Shown: positions 1 through 10,959 of the stretch, piece by piece
How the letters are laid out: every line of letters begins with the position of its first letter
How positions within the stretch are numbered: the first letter of the stretch is position 1
Origin: Telopea speciosissima
Taxonomy: Eukaryota; Streptophyta; Magnoliopsida; Proteales; Proteaceae
Length of the DNA stretch: 64,000 nt
NCBI RefSeq assembly: GCF_018873765.1
Contig: NC_057925.1
Location: 48,558,010-48,622,009 of the forward strand
Direction of reading: 5' to 3'
Made by a program: the position numbers and the translations under genes
The notes under the pieces: generated by a model
What the model saw: the letters and a program-made list of their open reading frames with translations, nothing else
The model's database searches: none
What the model was told of the DNA's origin: nothing

Positions 1-351
1 ATCAATCCTCTCTTTTTTAGCAAAAGTTTCAGCATCTTTCTCCATTATAAGAAATGCTAGATTGGATGGAATATACCAAGCGATCAAAATTTTCGGTGTG
101 GCTTTTGTAGGTGGGTCTTATAGAATGATGGGACTCAACCCCTTGGTATGCACCACATGCTACTGTGCCATTTGTAACCTGAGCTTATGGTATTCTTGAT
201 TAGTAGCTTAGATTTCACCTATATGCTTTTAATATGTGCCTAGTGCCTTTATCAAAGAAGGAAAAAAAACAGTTTTTTTTGTCTGAATCTTCAAAAATAT
301 GAACTGAAACCACAAGTCCACAAGCACTAATATGTTGCGTTTCCTTTTCAG

Positions 352-3300
352 ATTGGTTATCTGAATAGGGATATCTATTATCAAGACCAAAAGGGGTCTT
401 CAAATGATGATTATCTTACATTAGGAGTGGACCATATACCTTTATTTTGTGGTCGAACTGCGCTCCAGTGCTACGAAGATTTTATGTTCAGTTTTGTAAA
501 AAAATTTCAGTCACTTATGGGAAACGTAATTGAAGAAGTAAGCATTGGACTTGGCCCTTCTGGGGAGCTGAGGTGATTGTTTTTCTTTTCCTAATTTTTT
601 CTTTATCAAATTTGAAGCCTTCACAAAATTTTCTGACAATGTAGCTTATTAGGTACCCGGCCCATCCTTCTGATGATGCTACATGGAGATTTCCTGGAAT
701 TGGTGAGTTCCAGTGTTACGATAAGTACATGTAAGTCCTAATAATCTTTCAGCAGTATCTACATGGTCATTTTGGAATTTTCATTTTTGCCAAAAACAAG
801 CATTCTATGTCAGGATGGAGGACTTGAAGAGGGCTGCATGTGAGGTAGGAAGACCTCAGTGGGGAGAAAAGGGCCCACAGAATGCTGGCCGTTACAACAG
901 TTTTCCGACTGGAATACCGTTCTTTGAAGAGGGAGGAGAAAGCTTTCTTTCTGATTATGGTCGCTTTTTTCTTGTATGTATTTTTTAAACTGACCTCTTT
1001 TGTCTTTTCAATATCAGCTCCATAATCAAAAGCACAAAAATATGGTGCAAAGTACACTTCTCATTTTGGTGGTGAAGCATCAGAGCATGTGATGCCCACT
1101 CCAGATGTTCTCTTGTATCATCTGGTAAAATATTTACAGGTCAACATGTAAGGCTTTACCGAGTAGAGTTGACTGGGTAGAGTCTGGTTTGTCTAGTGAT
1201 AGTTTAAGTGGGTGTGTGTGTTACTTAGAGAAAAAAGCTCGGGTGATAGTTTATATACTTTTATGATAAACATACATGGTTAGTACTTTTTTGATACTGT
1301 CACAAAATCAAAGTTAATATCTTCAGGACCAGAGAAGAAAAATAGAAGGAAACAACAAGAAGAAAGGAAGGAGGAGAAGAGAAGAGAACTGAGAGAAAAA
1401 GAACTCGGAGGAAATCCTAGTGCCATGATAGGATTCAGAATTGTCTCTATAGTGGCCTAAGTCCATTACTTGTAATGTATTAAAGAGTAGTACTAAAAGT
1501 CAAATTACAATTACAGCCAAAGACTAAGTAAATAACAATGACTAAAATAATTTCATATACTATGAGTACTAACTAAAGACTCCCCCTCACGGTAGAGTAT
1601 TTTACATTCCCCCCTCAAGCTGGAGTATATATATATCAAAGGCTCCAGCTTGGAACAACAAGAATGAATATTAACAGTAGAACCAAAACCAGTCTTGAAC
1701 ATATGTAGCAGTCGTAGACGTGAGTGACCACATAGAGGATTTCATTCTGGTAGCAAACTAGCAATACCAACACAGGCATACTAATCATCAGCAGCAACAG
1801 TAGAGAAAAATCTTCATGTCGAATAAATCTAGACAACAATGAACAAAATAAGCGGTAAAGAATACCAACTGCAAGTCAAAATATCATAGAAACAACAACA
1901 ATATCATAAGCTCTTCTCAAGGAAGGCAAATAGTAATCTGTACAAAGAAGGCAGATACAAGTGTAGCATAGTAGTAATCTTCATAAAGAAGACAGATGAA
2001 AGTCCAGCATAGGTTGCTGCAAATCACGGATTAAAGAGCAGCATAGGTTGTTGCGAACCACAGATAAAAGAGCAACATAAGTTGATGCAAACAACAGATA
2101 ACAACATAAGGTAGCTGCGAACCACAATAACACAACATAAGGTTGCAGGAAACCACAAGAAAGCAACATAAAGTTGCTAGGAACCACAAGTAACAATCTT
2201 GTTTCCGCATACCACAAGTCAACATCTTCATAAGAATTTTTTTTGCTGATGAGTGATGACAAGAGCTGATGACACGAACAGATAAGCAGATGACAGTATG
2301 TTGATTAACGAGTAATAGTAATAGTAATAGATGGTCGGCATGGCGATAGGCTTTGCTTCTACAACTGGCTTCCCAGCCGTTGCAAACACTGAGCGAGAAG
2401 GTTAAGGGGCGCACAGCACAATGTCATTGCACAGGGATGCGATTCGCCAAGCTGGGGCAAACAAAGCTGTCCCAATATTATTATTATAATCTCCAAATAG
2501 ATGATAATATTCATTCTCCCCCTCACGTGTAGCACTATATGTGGACAAACAATGCAGAGGATGATAGTCTCAATATCGCGGCAACCAAGGTACCCATAGG
2601 GCAAAAAAATGTCAGATTTGATATATACCATGATTCCACTGTAGTTGAATAACCATTAGCAGCATCTCCCGGAGTCAACTAGCACCCAGAACCACCAAAA
2701 AGCACAATCCACTTGACACAAACAGGGCATAATAGTAATAAATTAATAATCCAAAACCAGAGAGCCTGATGTCTCCCAAATTCTGGCCAAATGTTCCTTG
2801 CAGACAATAGCAGCAATCCCCAAAATACTGAGTTGACCTGACAACTGGTTTGCAATATATGTCATCCACAAGCCATAGAGGTCCTTCAAAATTATCAGAC
2901 AGCAGCCGACCACGTTGCAATAGTATAGAAACAATATAATAGCAGCAATGGAGTCGCTATGGGCCCACCCGAATGTGAAAAGGCTCAATAATCAAGATGT
3001 AGTGGCAGTGTTGTAATTATGTGGAAGTTCAAAAGCTAATAAGAAATAGGGAAAGATGATAATGGAATCTAAATAATAGAGAAAGGAACAGAAGAAACAA
3101 GATGGAAACGGCATATAATGAAGGAGTCCAGAAGATCACAAACCAGCAGATAACAAAACCCTGGGAAATCCTAGTGCCAGGATAGGATTCAGAGTTGTCT
3201 CTATCGTGGCCTAGCTCCATTACTTATAATGTATTAAAAAGTCCTACTAAAAGTCAAATTACAATTAGAGCCAAATACTAAGTAAGTAATTAAGTAAATA

Positions 3301-6300
3301 GCAATGACTAAAATAACTTAACATAAACTATGACTAGTAACTAAACACTCCCCCCCCCCCCCCCCCTCACGGAGAGTATTTAACAGGTACCTTATATAAA
3401 GACTCAATATGGTGTCTTGGACTCTGTCAGTGGTGGTGATTCTCACTTGCCAAATGATTCTTTAATCACTATTTCATAATTGATAGTTGACAATACAAAC
3501 TGGAATAAATGGTAAAAGTATGGAAATAGAAATGATTAATGAGTATAAATTTTTAACATAAATATCAGATTTGTACATATAATCTAATTTTATTAGGTTT
3601 GTAGATGTCAGATTTGCGGTATGCACAACTTTTTCTCTATCCGATGCTTACAAATCTTGGATTTTTGTGACAGCGGGTTATATCAAAATGTGGAAGGGGA
3701 CTGATAGGGATCATTTTCCATGAACTTGACTCTTGTGATTATATTAAAAAAAAAGCTAAACTTTGTAATAGTGTTATTTATCTTTCTTATAGGAATGGTA
3801 CAGTGGGAGGCTGATTTGTCATGCAGATGCCATTCTAGAAAAGGCTGCAAAAATGTTGAAGACATATCAAGATACTGGGGCAAATCCAGTTTTGTTAGTG
3901 GCCAAAATTGGAGGAATTTATTGGTGGTACCAGACAGATTCGCATCCGGCAGAACTAACAGCTGGTTACTACAACACAGCTCTAAGGGATGGGTACGATC
4001 CATTGGTTTCTGTGGTTTCTCGTCATGGAGCTGCTTTGCATATCTCGTGAGTTCCAGAATTAACTTGACTTCTTTTTCCTCGTGTTTTGAGACTATTGAT
4101 GGATTGGGTCAAACTTATCATCCATTCTGATCTCGTGTTTTGAGGCTGTCTCATTTTATTTGTTTGAAAGGACTTTGGTTTTGTTTACTGTGATCCAATT
4201 ATCTTTACATGTTCCAGATCTGCCTGACCTTACGTATATCTATTGATATACAAAAAACTCGTGTTTCTGGAATGATGTGGGAAAAGTAGATTGTTTTGAC
4301 ATATTTCTTGTATGACATGTGTAATTATGTAGAAAGAGCATCAGGTCTGACCACTGAATGGTTCCTACCTATGAAATGATCAGCTTGGTTGAGTTATTGA
4401 TACCAATTTTCTTGAGGACTATCGGCCTGGATGGTTGAACCACAGTAAGACTATTGCCCTTTCCGGGAGAAAGGTACTTATAGTCTAACTGGAGTCCCAA
4501 TAACCATTAAATTGTCAGTAGATTTTCCAGTTTTGATGGTCAGGACATTTGGACCTCTTGAACCATTGAGTAACTGATGTATCATTGACCCGTATGTTAT
4601 TTATTTCATTATGGCAAAAGTTCCTCTGAACTGTGCGGTCAAATGTATCTCAGGAGTCAGGACTGCAATACCTAGGCGTGCCACCCTTATGTTATTCATT
4701 TCGTTATGGCAAAAGTTCCTCTGAACTGTGCGGTTGAGAATGTCTATCAGGACTGCATACTTAGTTGGGCCACATGGAAGCATGACATGGAAATTCCAAT
4801 CATTGGATAGCTAGAGAATGCTTTGCATTGTCCACCTGTTATCTTTCAGACTCAAAATCAATCATGTACCCCCCACCGTTAATTGGTATGTTTCCCTGAC
4901 TTTTTTCAGCCATCCATGTATTGGTATGCGCCGTTCCGTAGTCCTGAATTTTTCAATGCTTTATTTTGCCACTTGAACTCCTTCTGGCTGAAACTTGACA
5001 TGTGAACAGGGGACATTGGGTCTACCTGTTCAAAAATTGCAGCACCATCCAACCTGCCATGTGGTAGATATTTTTACAGTCCAGAGATGCCCTCTGGATT
5101 ATGCATTCCAGAAAAACCGCCCTCTTTAGAAGTTGAGGGGACTCGAAGCCTGGATCTTTTGGAACATAGAAAACCTGAAATAACTATGCCAGATTGCTTG
5201 TTTGACTTAGATGCTACCAAATTTGTTCATACAAGAAACAATTCAAAATTCATGAAAAACAGCAAAAGAAGGATTGGAATCCTGGGCCCTTCTTTTGTTT
5301 TGAAGTTTTAAAGTACAGAACACTGCTACGCGTACGATGTTTTCAATATATTGAATGTAAAGGATCACTAGGATTATAGACCACAGACCATTTCGCCTGA
5401 ATGTTCTGATGCTGTCCAGTTAAAAAAAAAAGAGTTTGAGATGATGTAATTTTACTCTCTTTGTTTTGAGGTACAGTATTGTTGAGGTAAGATCGGTATT
5501 AGATCTGGATAATTCCTGGGTAATACTGATTATTGCCAGAGGATTGGCCAATTCACTGCATATTGAATTCAGATTGATCCCTCTGAGCCCAATGAAGATC
5601 AGACATTCTGCGTAGGGATCAGAGATCCTTGAAACCATGGGTGTGGATTTAATTGAGGCTATATTATTTTTTCAAAAGGTGGAAAAATATTTGTATTGAT
5701 TGGTAATGTTAAATATGCATAAAATTGTATGATAATAGATATGTAAAACTGTATGTTGCATTCTTCTTCTCTGCTCTTTGAGCCTTTGTAGATTTTTTTT
5801 TTGTTTTTTTTTTTAAATTCTTGATATAACCATATGATGGAACATAAAATGCAATAAATGAGCTAATGTTCACCCTTATAAGTAGGGATAGCAACAATAA
5901 TATGAATAGAAAAAATGTAACATTGTATCGTGACTATCTTCAATCAGGCCCTCATTTGGAACACTTATTGGCTAAACCTAAGCAATCTAACATGAGCTCC
6001 TGATTGAAGTTCTTTGTCTTTGGTCATATTTAGGTGAAAGGGACTATAAATGTGAACAAAAAAAGAAATGTAACCTTGTATCTTCATTCTTCAATCAGGC
6101 ACCCACTTGGTATACCTATTGCTTGAACCTAAGTGAGCAATAACATAAGCATTTGATTGAATTTGCCAACCTTTGTACATAAGGTGTGAAGATTAGTGCC
6201 TTGCCTTGTCTGCCATGGGAAGTGTTGAGAATTAGGGTAATATTGTCGTTATATTGTGTTACTGCTGTTTAGTGTTAACTGTAAGAGTTATGGAGATTGA

Positions 6301-9300
6301 GTCTTAGTCTTACATTTAGATAAGTAGGGGCAGCAATGGTAATGCAATGTATTTTTTTCATATACTGGAATCACTACTCACAGTAATTCATCATTGCATT
6401 TCTTCCTGTGCTATCCCTCGGATACCAATAATTCATGATGGAATTTTTAGACTGCCAATAAGTCTCCAAACTTTTCAAAGATGCTGATTTTGTTGGATTT
6501 TGCTTGTAGCTGCTTAGAAATGATTGACAGTGAGACTCCATCTACCTATCTTTGCAGCCCTGAGGGTCTACTCCAACAGGTAAGATTTCCATTCTTACTG
6601 AGATTTTATATTTGGTTGTAATCAATTCCATAGTTTTCAAGGCGGCAAGGCGACCTAAAGCGATGGAGGGTCTAAGCGCTTAGACGACAAGGCGCCCAAG
6701 TGTTATTTTTTATTTCCCTTCTATTCTAACATTATTTAGTATGCTACAATATGTACCTTATATCATTAAAAATCAATATTAAGCCACATCAAGTCATAAA
6801 AAATCAATATTAAGCAACATCAAGTCATAAAACATCAACGTTAAGTAATCAAAAATCAATGTTAAGCCACATTAAGTCATAAAAAATCAACATAGAACTT
6901 GAAGACAGCAGAACTGAAGAAGCACGCTATAGGAAGTTTTAAACAATCAAAACAATTTGGTTTATATTGTTCTTAGAACATATGATCTTATCAATAAGTA
7001 ATTAAACTGCTCTCGATTTAGAGAAATGTTCTTGTTCTCTAAGAAGTTTAACTGATCAAATGATTTTATTTTTAATGAGGCGTTATGTATTAGGTAGAAC
7101 ACAACCAGCTTTCCAACAAATCCAAAATTGCTTAAATCTGATTTATATTGAAGGAGTTATGTTCTAGTTAAACCTTATTTGGTGTGCGCGAATGCTGTTA
7201 AAATCGCTCTAAATGAAAATATTTTTTTAAATATCCAAACAAATGAATATTTTACCGCACTTTGAGTTTTTTGCAATATTTTACCATATTAAGATTTATG
7301 GAATTTTTAGATTTCAGAAAAAACCCAGCATTAGAAAGTTGAAAATTTCACTTACCGTAAAAAATTCAGTTTTTGTTATTGAATTGGGGGGTTGACTTTT
7401 TATCCTTTTGGGATTCGTTTTTTTTAACTATTTTTATTGGGTTCAAATAGGGGGTGTTTGCTTATTTATGAATAATATCTTAATATATCCAGTGCAAGGC
7501 GCCCTGCAATAAGGCGGCATTTGCCTAGGCCCCTATAGATCCGCCTCGACGCCTAGGCGGCGCCTTGACAACTATGATCAATTTATAATCTTTTGATGAT
7601 TATATAACTACTCCTTTTAGTGAACTACTTTATAAAGTTTAGTGGATTATAGTTCAGTTGACCTTGTTGCTTTGAGGAGCTCTTTAGTTACTACATGGAT
7701 TGAATTTCATCTTAAGTGGTTCTTTTTGGTGGCTCACCTAGATGGCTTTTCTAGGTAGCCTAAATATCTACCATAGGACAGCCAAGGTTGGACCCAAATT
7801 TTGTGGACAAGTAGACCCCGAGCCCCCCTTAATGCAAAAGTTGACCTTGAACCAAGGAAGACCAGTAAGAGATCGATTGCAGCTAGGATCAACACAATAA
7901 AGAAGAACAAATTGAATATAACTGAAACTTTATTGTTTTTTTTTCTTTTCTTCCTGTTTACATATGAAAGAAGAAACGTAAAAGGATAAGAAGAAGAAGA
8001 AGAAGGGGATAGAGATAGAGAAGGGGGGATAGGATCAGCTCTCTCAGCCCATCATCCTCTCACGCAGGGCCTCTCACCGTTGCCACGTCTCACAGCTTCA
8101 ACCATAACTCTTTTCTCTTCAATCTCTGTCCTCTGCTCAGCCACTTATTTATAATAACCCAATACAAAGCAACCTAGTCCCCAATCAAATTAAGAGACTA
8201 GATAAATCTAGAAAAGGAAACTACTAATTCATAAAACCTATAAAATAGAAACTTCCTATAAAATCTAGTTGTCATACATCAAAATAGAAACTTCTACTTT
8301 AGAGAACAAAATAAAAATAGTAACAACCAGAAATTAGAAACTTCAAGGAAATAGAAACTTAAGCCTACTTTCTAAATATGAAAATAGAAACTAAACTTGG
8401 CAGCATTAGGATAGAAGCTTTCTTCACTAGATGGGCCCACAAGATCTTCTAAAAAGCATCCCCACACAAGGCAAATATGGGCTGTGAGTCTGTGACATTG
8501 TTTAGGTGAACATTACCATGAACAGTGTTTTGGTCTTGTTTTCTTCATATTTCAATCTATATCACCCTTGCCCACCTGTCAAGTTTCAGTCCAATCTGAG
8601 TTGGCCAGGTGGCAAAATAAAGCATTGAATAATATGGGATTACTATAAGGGTGCATTCCAATACATCATACTTTGATGGTTGAAAAATAAAAGGATGCAT
8701 GAGAGGGTATTTGATTGAATTTGAGTGAAATTTGAGACATGGCTAAAATCTGGTCATTACCTAGGTATCCAACAGAATTGCTACACTTTCATGTGGCATT
8801 AATGTGGTCTGCTGTCAAAGTATGCCTCTCTTGATGGGCCGCTAAGAACTTTTTTCCTTAAAGTATTTATGGAAGAAAGCTGTAATAGTCTAACAAAAAA
8901 CAAAAAAGCATCTTTGAGGACATTCTTTTCTTTCTTTCTTCTTTTTTTTTTTTGGGGTGGGGGGGGGGGAGGATCCTGTGCTGATTCTCTACTTTGCACC
9001 GTCAACATCTTGACACCTTGGAGATACCTCATTACAATTACACTATTCTTCAAAATTTAAACTTCCGTTTGGTGAATGAAATAGTAATCTATTTCACAAG
9101 CAATGTTTTTGTATACAAACTCCCATATCTAGATTTCTTTCGTTTTTTAGGGACTTTTTCTCAACTTATAACAGTTATGTGCTTCTTCTATTGCTTGTAT
9201 TTCTTCTACCTTCATAATGGACTTTTCCTACAGATTCGTTCATTATCAGAGAAAAGCGTAATACAACTCACTGGGAGAAATGCTAATGAAAGATTTGATA

Positions 9301-9882
9301 AGGTACCATTGTTTCATTTCCATCCGGTATTTTCAATTTCTTTTTCTCCTGAAAGCAGATAAGGCATAGTTTTGCTTTTTACCTGCTGACGTGGATTAAT
9401 TGATTGGAAGTCTAGAGCATTGAAATATGGATATAAACACAACAGTTTGAAGCTTTATAGTGTCTTATAAGTCTTGAACCCTGATATGTTAATATTAATA
9501 GAACCTCCATTTTTATGTTGATAATGGTTAAATGAATTTAATGCAATCTGTCTATTGGAAGAGCTTTCTATGTCCATTGCTTCCGACCACCTATGGAAGG
9601 TACCACGGTTGACCTTTATTTTATTCTTCCTTTCACTTTGGGTTGGTGGATCCCATGTTGATGGTGGTTGGCTTAAAATATTATTTTGTCATTTTTTCCC
9701 CGTTCATTCCAATCGTATTCTTCTTGCAGGCTGGACTCTCGCAAATAATTGCTAACTGTTACCATCCACAGGCAGAGACTGTACGGTCATTTACTTATTT
9801 CCGGATGAATGATAAGATTTTCAGGGTCGAGAATTGGAACAACTTTGTCCCTTTTGTGAGAAGAATGAACACAGCAATGTAA
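352..9882 (+). CDS. BAM4: BAM4-type beta-amylase (GH14), 3' part, 7 exons visible
   Basis: The visible exons are 352-572, 653-730, 814-973, 3793-4046, 6510-6579, 9234-9302 and 9730-9882. All junctions are GT-AG and the phases are consistent, giving 334 codons before the TAA at 9880-9882. Upstream exons lie outside the window. Glycoside hydrolase 14 signatures are clear: GLGPSGELRYP (exons 1-2), GGIYWWY and HPAELTAGYYN (exon 4), CLEM and CSPEGL (exon 5). The ending IFRVENWNNFVPF is typical of the BAM4 branch as I remember it. BAM4 is a chloroplast protein considered non-catalytic that promotes starch breakdown. Here the two positions that hold the catalytic glutamates in active enzymes (ELRYP and CLEM) are both Glu; the flexible loop lies in the missing part. 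Introns 3 (2.8 kb), 4 (2.5 kb) and 5 (2.7 kb) are swollen by repeats. The family is certain; the BAM4 paralogue assignment is likely. Confidence 0.9.
1411..3385 (-). mobile_element. Small non-autonomous LTR element inside beta-amylase intron 3
   Basis: Two direct repeats of about 200-220 bp (about 1411-1606 and 3165-3385) share long near-identical stretches, for example AATCCTAGTGCCA and CTACTAAAAGTCAAATTACAA. They flank about 1.55 kb with no gag or pol reading frame. Immediately inside the left copy (1607-1623) is a pyrimidine tract followed by CAAGCTGGAG, which read on the minus strand is a polypurine tract next to the LTR. This places the element on the minus strand, and the terminal TG...CA fits (...TTTAACA at 3385). 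The internal part shares a stretch near 2515-2560 (CTCCCCCTCACGTGTAG) with 38925-38975 in the other small Copia-like element. Exact outer LTR ends and the target duplication could not be fixed. Confidence 0.6.
2006..2230. repeat. Degenerate 30-34 bp tandem repeat in the LTR element's interior
   Basis: About seven units follow the scheme CARCATAAGTTGCTGCRAACCACA plus a short A-rich spacer, diverging progressively to the right. It lies between the two LTRs and has no coding potential. Confidence 0.6.
4592..4745. repeat. Imperfect tandem duplication, unit about 96 bp
   Basis: The segment starting TATGTTATTTATTTCATTATGG and containing AAAAGTTCCTCTGAACTGTG is repeated at about 4688 with a few substitutions. 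It lies in the beta-amylase intron between exons 4 and 5. Confidence 0.7.
6628..7576. mobile_element. hAT-like non-autonomous TIR element (GC-rich iterated ends)
   Basis: The left end reads CCATAGTTTTCAAGGCGGC and the right end, read inward, CATAGTTGTCAAGGCGCC. The flanks carry the direct repeat ATCAATT (6621-6627 and 7577-7583), or 8 bp with one mismatch, the duplication size of hAT elements. The subterminal 60-80 bases are crowded with AAGGCG/GGCGCC/CCTAGGCG words. The interior is AT-rich with no reading frame. Inside, at 6765-6900, a unit containing AATCAATATTAAGCCACATC recurs three to four times. It sits in the beta-amylase intron between exons 5 and 6. Confidence 0.75.
7780..8520. other. 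Intron stretch with LTR-like fragment, no gene
   Basis: The tract has an A/G-rich run near 7985-8030. Read on the minus strand it has a TATAAATA-like box near 8145-8160, reminiscent of an old LTR in minus orientation. No terminal pair or target duplication was found and no coding exon is visible. Confidence 0.3.
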
Positions 9883-9926
9883 AGTACAGTAAAAATCAAT
9901 TTAATATTAAACCCTATTTTTTCAAT

Positions 9927-9932
9927 AATAAA
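9927..9932 (+). terminator. Candidate poly(A) signal of the beta-amylase gene
   Basis: AATAAA lies 45 bases after the stop codon in an AT-rich stretch, a plausible cleavage signal. Plant signals are loose and others could be used. Confidence 0.35.
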
Positions 9933-10437
9933 AAATTTGTATCGTCATGCAAAGTTTAAAGTGGTCATGGGACTATTTAACTAAGAAAGAAAGAAGTGGT
10001 AGCAGGACGATGGGAAGGCCAAGGAACTTGAAGTGATGAGAAAAGAAGCAAGTAGCTATGAGTTGATGGAAGACGAAAAGGGCGTACCCAGTTCACGAGG
10101 CTCCTGCCACTCCGGGGTCTGGGGAGGGGCAAGTTGAAGGAAGACATGGTCCAAAATTCAATGGAATGGGATTCATGTGTAGGCACAGGTATTTCTTTAA
10201 GGGTTCTCCTTGGATAGTAGGTTTCAAGAACAAATTAATTTTTTTGCTTTTTTTTTTCCTCCATTTTTAAATGAAGATGGTAACTTCAAAAGTTTTCATA
10301 TGTTTTGCCCACTGAGAGATATATCCTTGTATTTTAATGGTGCGTATTAAATGTTACATCAGATGTGTGGGTTGAATGAAGATAGATTTTGGCCAGGAAC
10401 ATATTTGATCATTGATGTGCAGGGCTTGTCTTGTGAT

Positions 10438-10667
10438 TGCTGTGTCTGGTTGCAAGTAAAAGAAGTGAAATAAGGTTTTTTTGTTTTTTTTTTTGGGTGA
10501 ATAAGTGAAATAAGTTTTGAAAAGAAAAAATGAAAGTTCTTGTAATCATGTCTTTGGAGTTTGTTACACCATTATGTGAGGTAATAATCACAAAACCTTT
10601 CACTCTAGCATGGATTTGATCAATTTCACTTCCCTTCCCTTTATTTCCCTTGCAACCAGACAAAGCC
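10438..10667. mobile_element. Tourist-like MITE, copy 1 (GTCTGGTTGCAAG family)
   Basis: Inverted ends TGTCTGGTTGCAAG (left) and CTTGCAACCAGACAAAGCC (right) enclose about 200 bp without coding capacity. Copies of the same family lie at 48865-49169 and 55779-56081. It lies downstream of the pectate lyase stop. Confidence 0.65.
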
Positions 10668-10770
10668 GGATGGGTGATAGAAGTGTTCAAATTGGAAGTA
10701 AAATGAATACATAACATGAAAGCAAATTGGTGGAGAGACTTTTTTTTTTGTAATAAACAAGAAAGAAGAA

Positions 10771-10930
10771 CTGTTGGAAGGAACTGCAGATGTAGCCTAT
10801 CTGGGCATTGAGAGCTCCTGTAGATGCACTCAAGAGTTGAAACTGGAAAGAGAACTGTTGGAATGAACTGCAGATGAAGCCTATCTGGGCATTGAGAGCT
10901 CCTGTAGATGCACTCGAGTTGAAACTGGAA
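10771..10930. repeat. About 82-bp tandem duplication in the pectate lyase 3' flank
   Basis: Two nearly identical units (core CTATCTGGGCATTGAGAGCT) lie head to tail, directly downstream of the stop codon on the minus strand, so they are probably in the 3' UTR. They differ by single bases and a 2-3 bp indel. Confidence 0.8.
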
Positions 10931-10959
10931 AGACATCTCTCCTGATGGTGATGGGAACT

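Noticed and set aside
3720..4130. 136-codon plus-strand frame over beta-amylase exon 4
   Set aside because: It is in a different phase from the conserved GH14 frame and crosses both splice sites.
6740..6900. CRISPR-like array
   Set aside because: The spaced repeats are imperfect, AT-rich, inside a plant transposable element, and the context is nuclear eukaryotic DNA.
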